In this document: positions 1 to 7,010 of the stretch, piece by piece
Layout: each line of letters starts with the position of its first letter
How positions within the stretch are numbered: position 1 is the stretch's first letter
NCBI RefSeq assembly: GCF_035784015.1
Contig: NZ_JALKOW010000002.1
Origin: Comamonas sp009360615
Lineage (GTDB): Bacteria; Pseudomonadota; Gammaproteobacteria; Burkholderiales; Burkholderiaceae_C
Length of the DNA stretch: 64,000 nucleotides
Strand: one strand, 5' to 3'
Program-made: the position numbers and the translations under genes
Notes under the pieces: model-generated
Databases searched by the model: none
What the model was told of the DNA's origin: nothing
Seen by the model: only the letters and a program-made list of their open reading frames with translations

Positions 1-236
1 CTGCCGATGTGGCCCACGGGCGCGGATTGCGGTTCTGCGCACTGCCTCGGGGCGGTTGCAGAACAGATCGGACATTCTGCCATGCATGCGGGACTTGCGA
101 GGGCTGGGGGCGCGAATAGGGGGGGACTGCTCCCCGGTTTCTGTCTTGTTTGCCGGCGTCTGCCGAATAGCGGCAGGCGCCGACGGATAAAGCATCTGCC
201 GCGGTGCGGGAGCAGCGTCGTGCTTCGGGCGCAGGC
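1..236. other. No gene recognised at the left edge
   Basis: This stretch runs up to the stop codon of the short-chain dehydrogenase. The only open frame, on the plus strand, is short and rich in Gly, Ala and Arg, and looks like non-coding high-GC sequence. I see no clear terminator. Confidence 0.4.
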
Positions 237-992
237 TCAGGCCTGACGTACGTCGGCAATCACCTGGTCGCCGAAATCGGGGCGCTCCAGCCAGGCCAGC
301 ACGCGGGATGCAGCCTCGTCGGCCGAGGTCAGCTGGCCATTGCTGTGCAGACTGGCAAAACGGCCTACATCCGGGAAATCGGCCGGGGCCGCGCTGCGCA
401 GCTGCACCTGCATATCGGTGTCGATGACGCCGGGGGCCAGCGACACAATGCGTGCGCCGTCGGGCTTGGCCGCTTCCTCCAGCGCTACGCAGCTGCTGAA
501 CTGGTCCATACCGGCCTTGGCGGTGCAGTAGCTGGCTTGCGAAGCCATGGCGCGGCGGCCCAGGCCCGAGGAAATATTGAGCACCTTGCGGGGAATTTTC
601 CAGTTTTCGGTCGCGCCGAGGAAGGCCCCGGTCAGGGCCATGGGGGCTTCAAGACCTACGCGCAGGGCATGGATCATATCGGTGGCGGGCACTTGGGACA
701 GTGGCGCAATCTGCGGGATGACGCCGGCATTGTTGATCAGGGTGATGCCGGCCCATGCGCCGGGGTCCAGCGTTTCCAGCCAGGTCGTGAGGCGTTGCGC
801 AGCCGCAGCGCTCTGCGCCAGGTCCTGCTCCCATTGCAGCAGTTGCCCGGGATGGCTGGCGCTGGAGGCGAGGGCTGTACTGGTCTTGCGGGCAATGCTC
901 AGCAACTGGTGGCCCTGCTGCAGCAGCCGCTGTCCCATGGACAGGCCCATGCCACGGGAGCCGCCTGTCAGAATCGTCAAATGCTTGGTCAT
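237..992 (-). CDS. SDR-family NAD(P)-dependent oxidoreductase
   Basis: This is a classical short-chain dehydrogenase/reductase of 251 residues, the usual length for the family. The Rossmann nucleotide motif TGGSRGMG lies at residues 9-16, NNAG at 87-90, a serine pair at 141-142, and the catalytic Y155-x3-K159 (YCTAK) follows. The Arg in the glycine loop suggests NADP(H), which is inference. The substrate cannot be read from the sequence; the short and compact form resembles the sepiapterin/benzil reductase branch, but only weakly. The gene stands alone, 89 bp downstream of livF on the same strand, with the liv terminator hairpin between them, so it is probably transcribed separately. Confidence 0.9.
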   Translation of the reverse strand: MTKHLTILTGGSRGMGLSMGQRLLQQGHQLLSIARKTSTALASSASHPGQLLQWEQDLAQSAAAAQRLTTWLETLDPGAWAGITLINNAGVIPQIAPLSQVPATDMIHALRVGLEAPMALTGAFLGATENWKIPRKVLNISSGLGRRAMASQASYCTAKAGMDQFSSCVALEEAAKPDGARIVSLAPGVIDTDMQVQLRSAAPADFPDVGRFASLHSNGQLTSADEAASRVLAWLERPDFGDQVIADVRQA

Positions 993-1021
993 GCCGGCAT
1001 CTTAAGGTCGATTGCCGGCCC

Positions 1022-1059
1022 CCAAGATCAAGCCCCGCAAGACTTGCGTCCTGCGGGGC
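1022..1059 (-). terminator. Probable terminator of the liv operon
   Basis: An 8-bp perfect stem (GCCCCGCA at 1032-1039 with TGCGGGGC at 1052-1059) lies just after livF. On the minus strand it is followed by a T-rich but interrupted tail (TTGATCTT). The 12-nt loop can itself pair partly. Confidence 0.5.
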
Positions 1060-1081
1060 CCGATGCCGGCCGCGTATGCGG

Positions 1082-1795
1082 TCAATGTCCCAGATAGGCC
1101 TTGCGCACCGCGTCGTTGCTCAGCAGATTGGCGCCGCTGTCCTCCAGCACCACCTTGCCCGTTTCCAGCACGTAGCCGCGGTCGGCGATCTGCAGGGCGC
1201 GGTTGGCGTTCTGCTCGACCAGGAACACCGTCACACCCGCAGCGCGGATGGTCTGGATGATCTCGAAGATCTGCGCAATGATGAGCGGTGCCAGCCCCAG
1301 CGTGGGCTCGTCGAGCAGCAACAGACGCGGCTTGCTCATCAGCGCGCGGCCGATGGCCAGCATCTGCTGCTCACCGCCCGACATGGTGCCCGAGCGCTGC
1401 GTCGCTCGCTCCTTGAGGCGCGGGAAGAGCTTGAACACATGCTCGATGCCGTCGGCAATCTCGGCCTTGTTCAGGAAAAATCCGCCCATCTGCAGATTCT
1501 CGGTCACCGTCAGGTCCTTGAAGACGCGACGGCCTTCGGGCGAGATGGCGATGCCGCGGCGCATGATGTGGTGGGTGGACATCTGGGTGATGTCCTCGCC
1601 CTCGAACACTATGCGTCCGCCGCTGGCCCGCGGATTGCCGCACACCGTCATCAGCAGCGACGTCTTGCCTGCGCCATTGCTGCCGATCAGGGTGACGATC
1701 TCGCCCTGATCGACATGCAGGCTGGCGTGATCGACTGCGCAGATCGCGCCGTAGTGGGTGGAGACCTGCTCCAGTTGCAACATATGCTGGCTCAT
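1082..1795 (-). CDS. livF: Branched-chain amino acid ABC transporter ATP-binding protein LivF
   Basis: This is one of two ATPase subunits of the high-affinity branched-chain amino acid importer (HAAT family). The 237 residues carry Walker A GSNGAGKTS at 38-46, the ABC signature MSGGEQQ at 138-144 and Walker B LLLLDEP at 158-164. The length and the C-terminal end KAYLGH are typical of LivF. Its ATG overlaps the TGA of livG (TGATG), so translation is coupled. It is the last gene of the livK-H-M-G-F operon. The exact amino acid or amide transported cannot be told from the ATPase; the family also handles urea and aromatic compounds. Confidence 0.96.
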   Translation of the reverse strand: MSQHMLQLEQVSTHYGAICAVDHASLHVDQGEIVTLIGSNGAGKTSLLMTVCGNPRASGGRIVFEGEDITQMSTHHIMRRGIAISPEGRRVFKDLTVTENLQMGGFFLNKAEIADGIEHVFKLFPRLKERATQRSGTMSGGEQQMLAIGRALMSKPRLLLLDEPTLGLAPLIIAQIFEIIQTIRAAGVTVFLVEQNANRALQIADRGYVLETGKVVLEDSGANLLSNDAVRKAYLGH

Positions 1796-2562
1796 CAGGC
1801 CTCTCCCAGATAGGCCTTGATGACCCGTTCATCATTGCGAATCGCCTCGGGCAGGCCCATGGCGATGGGCTTGCCGTATTCCATGACCAGAATGCGCTCG
1901 GACACGCCCATGACCAGGCCCATATCGTGCTCGATCAGCAGCACGGCGACGCCGTACTGCTTGCGCAGCTGGTCGATCAGGTGCTGCAGGTCCTTCTTCT
2001 CCTGAGGATTCAGGCCGGCGGCCGGTTCGTCCAGCATCAGCACGCGCGGCTTGGTGATCATGCAGCGGGCGATCTCGAGGCGGCGCTGGTGACCGTAGGC
2101 CAGATTGCCAGCTTCACGGTTGGCGAACTGGCGCAGGCCCATCACGTCCAGCCACTGAAGTGCATTGTCGATCTTTTCCTGTTCGGCACGGCGATAGCCG
2201 GGCGTGTTGAAAAGACCGCCGAGCAAGGTGGCACGCGACTGCCGGTGCTGGGCGACGAGCAGGTTTTCCAGTGCCGTCATGCTCTTGAACAGGCGGACGT
2301 TCTGAAAGGTGCGCACCACGCCGTGGTTGGCGACATGATGGCTGCTCTGGCCTGCGATGCTCTTGCCATCCAGCATGACGCTGCCACCCGAAGGCTGGTA
2401 GAAACCGCTGATGCAATTGAACACCGTGGTCTTGCCTGCGCCGTTGGGGCCGATGATGGCAAACACTTCCTGAGGGCGTACGTTGAAGCCCACGTTGTCC
2501 ACGGCCAGCAGGCCGCCGAAGCGCATGCACAGGTCTTTGACTTCTAGCAAATACTCGCTCAT
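1795..2562 (-). CDS. livG: Branched-chain amino acid ABC transporter ATP-binding protein LivG
   Basis: This is the second ATPase subunit of the liv importer, 255 residues. Walker A GPNGAGKTT lies at 38-46, the signature LAYGHQ at 154-159 and Walker B VLMLDEP at 174-180. The degenerate LAYGHQ signature, in place of LSGGQ, is normal for LivG, as is the ending KAYLGEA. It is translated between livM and livF and overlaps livF by one base. It works at the cytoplasmic face of the membrane as a heterodimer with LivF. Confidence 0.96.
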   Translation of the reverse strand: MSEYLLEVKDLCMRFGGLLAVDNVGFNVRPQEVFAIIGPNGAGKTTVFNCISGFYQPSGGSVMLDGKSIAGQSSHHVANHGVVRTFQNVRLFKSMTALENLLVAQHRQSRATLLGGLFNTPGYRRAEQEKIDNALQWLDVMGLRQFANREAGNLAYGHQRRLEIARCMITKPRVLMLDEPAAGLNPQEKKDLQHLIDQLRKQYGVAVLLIEHDMGLVMGVSERILVMEYGKPIAMGLPEAIRNDERVIKAYLGEA

Positions 2563-2617
2563 GCGATTGCCCTGCGTGTGGTTGTAGTTATTGAAATGAT
2601 GGCGTTCAGGTGCGGTG

Positions 2618-3856
2618 TCATGGCTTTACCTCCACCTGGTGCCGCTTCATGGGCAGCAGGCCCTGGGGGCGCCAGATCATCATCAGTATCATGACCAGGC
2701 CGAAGATCAGCATGCGGTACTCGGAGAACTCGCGCGCCACCTCGGGCAACACGGTCAGGATGATGGCCGCGACGATCACGCCGAGCTGGGAGCCCATGCC
2801 GCCCAGCACCACGATGGCGAGGATCAGGGCCGACTCGATGAAGGTGAAGGACTCTGGGTTGACAATGCCCTGGCGTGCCGCAAAGAAGGCTCCGCCGAAA
2901 CCGGCGAACATGGCGCCCAGCGTGAAGGCCGAGAGCTTGATCTTCATCGGGTTCAGTCCCAGGGAGCGGCAGGCGATCTCGTCTTCGCGCAGCGCTTCCC
3001 AGGCGCGGCCAATGGGCATGCGGATCAGGCGGTTGCTGATGAACAGCGTCACCATGGCCAAGAGCAGAGCCATCAGATACAGCGCGATCACCATGTGCAT
3101 GGAGTTGAACTCCATGCCGAAGAACTGGTGAAACGTCGTGCCGTCCTCGGTCAGCGGCGTGCGTGTCATGGGCAGGCCCAGCACGGTGGGCTTGGGGATG
3201 CTGGAGATACCATCGGGGCCGCCGGTGATGCTGGTCAGGTTGACCAGCAGCAGGCGGATGATTTCGCCAAAGCCCAGCGTCACGATGGCCAGATAGTCCC
3301 CGCGCAGGCGCAGCACGGGAAATCCCAGCACGAAGCCGAACAGCGCAGAGGCTGCACCCGCCAGCGGCAGTGCTTCCCAGAACGTCCAGCCGGCCCAGTG
3401 GAACAGCAGCGCGTAGGTGTAGGCACCCACGGCGTAGAAGCCCACAAAGCCCAGGTCCAGCAGGCCGGCAAAGCCGACCACCACGTTCAGGCCCAGGCCC
3501 AGCATGACGTAAATCATGGCCAGAGTTGCAATATCGACGGCATTGCGCCCCGCGAAGAAAGGCCAGGACGCGGCCATCATCAGCACCACGAAGATGACGA
3601 CATTGCGGGTCCCCGACTTCATCTGTGGCAAGGCCGGCAGGCTGAGGCTGGGCAGCTTGCCGGCGAGCAGGGGCTTGAGCATCTGCACGACGAAGATGGC
3701 CAGACAGGCCCAGCCGGTCATGCTCCAGTCAGGGGTGATGATGGTGCGCACGCCGGCGCGCTCCAGGTGCAGGCTGAAGATGGGAGTGACGACGATGGCC
3801 GTCATCACGGTGGCGATCAGCGCATCGCGCAAAGCGGCAGAAAAGCTGTACTTCAT
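2618..3856 (-). CDS. livM: Branched-chain amino acid ABC transporter permease LivM
   Basis: This is an inner-membrane permease of 412 residues with about nine or ten hydrophobic segments. It contains the conserved LivM block GLGLNVVVGFAGLLDLGFVGF and the cytoplasmic coupling region around RAWEALREDEIACRSLG that contacts the ATPases. It has the long N-terminal extension usual for LivM. Its start codon overlaps the livH stop (TGATG). It forms the translocation pore with LivH. Confidence 0.95.
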   Translation of the reverse strand: MKYSFSAALRDALIATVMTAIVVTPIFSLHLERAGVRTIITPDWSMTGWACLAIFVVQMLKPLLAGKLPSLSLPALPQMKSGTRNVVIFVVLMMAASWPFFAGRNAVDIATLAMIYVMLGLGLNVVVGFAGLLDLGFVGFYAVGAYTYALLFHWAGWTFWEALPLAGAASALFGFVLGFPVLRLRGDYLAIVTLGFGEIIRLLLVNLTSITGGPDGISSIPKPTVLGLPMTRTPLTEDGTTFHQFFGMEFNSMHMVIALYLMALLLAMVTLFISNRLIRMPIGRAWEALREDEIACRSLGLNPMKIKLSAFTLGAMFAGFGGAFFAARQGIVNPESFTFIESALILAIVVLGGMGSQLGVIVAAIILTVLPEVAREFSEYRMLIFGLVMILMMIWRPQGLLPMKRHQVEVKP

Positions 3857-4779
3857 CAGACTTTCTCCACTTCAGGTTTACCCAGCAGGCCCGAGGGGCG
3901 GAACATCAGGATGGTCACCAGCAGGCCGAAGGCCACGATGTCCTTGTATTCCGAGGAGATGTAGGCGGCGGCAAAGGTCTCGGCCACGCCCAGAATCACA
4001 CCGCCCAGCATGGCACCGGGGATGGATCCGATGCCGCCCAGCACGGCCGCCGTGAAAGCCTTGATGCCGGCCAGAAAACCGATGAAGGGATTGAGCTTGC
4101 CCACGGCCAGCGCAATCAGCACGCCGCCTACGGCGGCCAGTACGGCACCCAGCACAAAGGTGAAGGAGATCACCTTGTTGGTGTCAATGCCCAGCAGGTT
4201 GGCCATGTGCATGTCCTGTGCGCAGGCACGCGAGGCCCGGCCCATGCGCGAATGCTTGATGTACATGGTCAGCGCGATCATCAGCACCACGGTCACCGCA
4301 ATGATGAGCACGCGGGTATAGGGGATGAAGACCTCGAAATCGCCCATGTGGAAGTTGATGGCACCGGGCAGCAGCGAAGGCACGGCCATGTCGCGCGCTC
4401 CCTGGCCCAGGGCCACCCAGTTCTGCAGGAAGATGGACATGCCGATGGCCGAGATCAGCGCCACCAGGCGCGGGCTCTGGCGTACAGGCTTGTAGGCCAC
4501 CTGTTCGACCACCAGGCCGTAGACGCCGGTGACGAAGACGGCGACCACCAGCATCAGGCCGATGATGGCCCAGACCGGCAGGCCGCTTTGCGTGCCTATG
4601 GCAGAAAGCGTGACCAGGCCGATATAGGCCCCGATCATGTAGATGTCTCCGTGAGCGAAATTGATCATGCCGATGATGCCGTAGACCATGGTGTAGCCAA
4701 TGGCGATCAGGGCGTAAATGGCTCCGAGTGAGAGCCCGTTGAATAGCTGTTGTATCAGCTGGGGGAAAATGTCTGACAT
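3856..4779 (-). CDS. livH: Branched-chain amino acid ABC transporter permease LivH
   Basis: This 307-residue permease has about eight membrane segments. The family motif GAIYALIAIGYTMVYGIIG near residues 18-36 and the coupling loop RACAQDMHMANLLGID near residue 185 identify LivH. It follows livK after a 97-bp gap that holds a short terminator-like hairpin, an arrangement often used to make more of the binding protein than of the membrane subunits. Confidence 0.95.
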   Translation of the reverse strand: MSDIFPQLIQQLFNGLSLGAIYALIAIGYTMVYGIIGMINFAHGDIYMIGAYIGLVTLSAIGTQSGLPVWAIIGLMLVVAVFVTGVYGLVVEQVAYKPVRQSPRLVALISAIGMSIFLQNWVALGQGARDMAVPSLLPGAINFHMGDFEVFIPYTRVLIIAVTVVLMIALTMYIKHSRMGRASRACAQDMHMANLLGIDTNKVISFTFVLGAVLAAVGGVLIALAVGKLNPFIGFLAGIKAFTAAVLGGIGSIPGAMLGGVILGVAETFAAAYISSEYKDIVAFGLLVTILMFRPSGLLGKPEVEKV

Positions 4780-4801
4780 GTAACGCCACCCTTGAAACAG
4801 G

Positions 4802-4817
4802 AAAAGGCCCGAGGGCC
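4802..4817 (-). terminator. Short hairpin between livK and livH (partial terminator)
   Basis: Read on the minus strand, GGCCC-TC-GGGCC is followed directly by TTTT. The stem is only 5 bp, so leaky termination after livK is more likely than a full stop. The downstream genes belong to the same transporter. Confidence 0.45.
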
Positions 4818-4876
4818 AGATAGCAAATATCCGGAGGCATGGCCCCTGCCATTACCCCCGGAAGAAGGTGGTGGAA

Positions 4877-5998
4877 TTACTTGGCGAGCGACTTGCTGCC
4901 GTCCTTGTGCCACTGGAAGACCTGGAAGTCGAAGGAGTTCAGGTCACCCTGCTTGTTCCAGGAGACGGGACCCAGCACGGTGTCCACGCCGCTGGTCTTG
5001 TGCATCCAGTCTGCCACCTTGGCGGGGCTGTCGCCTGCGGCCTTGATGGCGGCCAGGAGGGACTGGGTCGCGGCGAACGAGGTCAGCTGGAACGCGCCCG
5101 ATGCATTGCGCTTCTTGTCCTGGAAGGCCTTGACCACGGCGGCGTTCTTGGGGTTGGCGGCAAAGTCTGCGGGCAGCGTCACCAGCATGCCTTCGACGGC
5201 AGGGCCGGCGATGGCATTGACTTCGGGGTTGCCCACGCCTTCGGGACCCATCATCTTGACCTTCAGGCCCTGCTCGGCAGCCTGGCGCAGCAGCAGACCC
5301 ATTTCGGGGTGGTAGCCGCCGTAGTAGACAAAGTCCACGCCAGCGCCCTTGAGCTTGGTGATGACGGCGGAGTAGTCGCTGTCGCCGGCATTGATGCCCT
5401 CGAACAGGGCCACGTCGATCTTGGCCTTCTTCAGGTCGTCGCGCACCGAGGAAGCAATGCCCTGTCCGTAGGACTGCTTGTCGTGCAGCACGGCAACTTT
5501 CTTGGGCTTGAGCTTCTCGGCAATGAACTTGGCGGCTGCGGGGCCCTGCTGGTCATCACGGCCGATGGTGCGGAAGATGAAGTGGTAGTTCTTGCCGTCG
5601 GTCAGCGCGGGCGAAGTGGCGGATGGCGTGACCACCACCACGCCTTCGTTGTTGTAGATGGGGGCTGCGGCGATCGATGCACCCGAGCAGACGGGGCCGA
5701 CCACATAGCCGATCTTGCTGTTGACCACGCGGTTGGCCGCGACAGGGCCTTGCTTGGGCTCGCAGGCATCGTCCACGGGCACCAGCTCGATCTTCTTGCC
5801 GTTGATGCCTCCGGCGGCATTGGCCATTTCGACGGCGGTGGTCGCACCTTCCTTGACCATGTCGCCGTACTGGGTCAGCGCACCGGTGGTGGGGATGACC
5901 AGGGCGATCTTGATTTGGGCATGCGCGGTGGAGACCAGGGCGGCACCGGCCAGGCCCAGGGCGGCAACAACGGTTTGCATGCGGAACGGAATGCTCAT
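4877..5998 (-). CDS. livK: Branched-chain amino acid ABC transporter substrate-binding protein
   Basis: This is a periplasmic type I binding protein of 373 residues and the receptor of the liv system. A signal peptide covers about residues 1-27, ending in STAHA before QIKIALV. The mature protein starts with the family pattern IKIALVIPTTGALTQYGDM and carries KIGYVVGPVCSGAS, typical of Leu/Ile/Val receptors. The start is supported by AAGGAAG about six bases upstream of the ATG. It is the first gene of the operon, with a strong leader hairpin upstream. Ligand range is not evident. Confidence 0.94.
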   Translation of the reverse strand: MSIPFRMQTVVAALGLAGAALVSTAHAQIKIALVIPTTGALTQYGDMVKEGATTAVEMANAAGGINGKKIELVPVDDACEPKQGPVAANRVVNSKIGYVVGPVCSGASIAAAPIYNNEGVVVVTPSATSPALTDGKNYHFIFRTIGRDDQQGPAAAKFIAEKLKPKKVAVLHDKQSYGQGIASSVRDDLKKAKIDVALFEGINAGDSDYSAVITKLKGAGVDFVYYGGYHPEMGLLLRQAAEQGLKVKMMGPEGVGNPEVNAIAGPAVEGMLVTLPADFAANPKNAAVVKAFQDKKRNASGAFQLTSFAATQSLLAAIKAAGDSPAKVADWMHKTSGVDTVLGPVSWNKQGDLNSFDFQVFQWHKDGSKSLAK

Positions 5999-6028
5999 GA
6001 GGACTTCCTTAATCTCGAGAGATGTTCG

Positions 6029-6060
6029 AAAAGCGCGATTGCTGCCATAGCAGCTCGCGC
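6029..6060 (-). promoter_or_regulatory. Terminator-like hairpin in the livK leader
   Basis: The arms GCGCGA/TCGCGC (6033-6038, 6055-6060) and GCTGC/GCAGC (6041-6045, 6050-6054) form an 11-bp stem with a TT bulge and a CATA loop. On the minus strand the stem is followed by TTTT, about 31 nt before the livK ATG. It could act as an attenuator, or be a dispersed repeat that happens to lie in the leader. Confidence 0.5.
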
Positions 6061-6135
6061 AAAGAAGCTCAGATTAATCGAGTGGCCAACGAAGGCAACA
6101 GGGTATGCAGGGGCTGGTGCAGGCTTTCGGTTTTT

Positions 6136-6152
6136 GCTATGCCGTGCATAGC
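6136..6152. repeat. Perfect 7-bp hairpin upstream of livK
   Basis: GCTATGC-CGT-GCATAGC is a perfect inverted repeat. It is followed on the plus strand by AGCTATT and preceded by TTTTT. It shares the core AGCTGCTATG with the hairpin nearer livK. Confidence 0.45.
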
Positions 6153-6347
6153 AGCTATTACCCAAGGGCTATGGCTTGGCTTTCGTTTGTGATGTATATG
6201 CGTGGGCCGGGCCTCAACACGGCTGCAAGTGTCCGTATCAGCGCTCATCCGGGGCCGATTTCCGGGTTTTTCGGCGTGGTGTCGAAGGGTTTCTGTTGCG
6301 GTGCAGCAACTCTTGGTGCTTGACGGCTGCTGCAGATTTGATTCTGC

Positions 6348-7010
6348 TTAAAAACCAGGCGCGCTGTTCAGGCACAGCAAGGCGCCGGTGATCGGGTGTG
6401 CCAGCTCCAGTGCGGTCGCATGCAGCAGCAGCCGGGCGCTGGCGCTGGCTACCGCATCGTCGGCATAGAGGGCATCACCCAGCATGGCATGGCCGAGGGC
6501 CGCCATATGCAGGCGCAGTTGATGGGTACGGCCTGTCAGAGGGCTGAGCAGCACGCGCGTGCAGGGCAGCCCTTGCTGTTCGGCGTGCGCCAGCACCCTC
6601 CATAGCGTCTGGCTGCTTTTGCCGGCCGCAGGGTCGATGACCCGCAGCGGCCGGCGCTCCCAGTCGGCCGCAATCGGCAGATCGATCAGTTGCCAGCCCC
6701 CGGCATCCGCGGTTTCCGGTGAGGCCTGCAGATCGCCGGCCACCACGGCGATATAGCGCTTGTCGACCCTGCGCTCCGCAAAGGCCTGGCCGAGCTGACG
6801 CTGCACGCCCGGATTGCGCGCCATGATGACCAGACCTGAGGTGGCCTGATCAAGCCGGTGCACCACCAGTGCATCGCCGAAATGCCGCAGGGCGCGCAGG
6901 CTCAGGCAATCTTGCTTGTCCGGGCCGCGGCCGGGCACGCACAGAAGGCCCGCGGGTTTGTCCAGCACCAGCAGATGCTCGTCTTCATAGACACAGTTCA
7001 ATGCACTCAT
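6348..7010 (-). CDS. RluA-family pseudouridine synthase
   Basis: This 220-residue protein is a single catalytic domain without an S4 domain. It converts a uridine in rRNA or tRNA to pseudouridine. The catalytic motif HRLDQATSG places the nucleophilic aspartate at D54. The form resembles RluA or TruC, short enzymes that modify 23S rRNA U746/tRNA U32 or tRNA U65; the exact site cannot be assigned. Its ATG overlaps the stop codon of the sensor kinase gene upstream (ATGA), so the two are translated from one message. Confidence 0.88.
   Translation of the reverse strand: MSALNCVYEDEHLLVLDKPAGLLCVPGRGPDKQDCLSLRALRHFGDALVVHRLDQATSGLVIMARNPGVQRQLGQAFAERRVDKRYIAVVAGDLQASPETADAGGWQLIDLPIAADWERRPLRVIDPAAGKSSQTLWRVLAHAEQQGLPCTRVLLSPLTGRTHQLRLHMAALGHAMLGDALYADDAVASASARLLLHATALELAHPITGALLCLNSAPGF

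Larger units (their letters stand above)
5999..6347. other. liv operon leader and promoter region
   Basis: This 349-bp gap separates livK from the end of the pseudouridine synthase; both are minus-strand. I see no gene. It contains two hairpins (6033-6060 and 6136-6152) that share the core AGCTGCTATG. The livK promoter must lie here, but I could not pick a convincing -35/-10 pair. Confidence 0.5.

Noticed and set aside
2615..3964. A 449-codon plus-strand open frame opposite livM
   Set aside because: It lies on the opposite strand of a clear LivM permease and its translation is rich in His, Gln and Arg, the usual shadow of a high-GC gene. No domain or ribosome site supports it.
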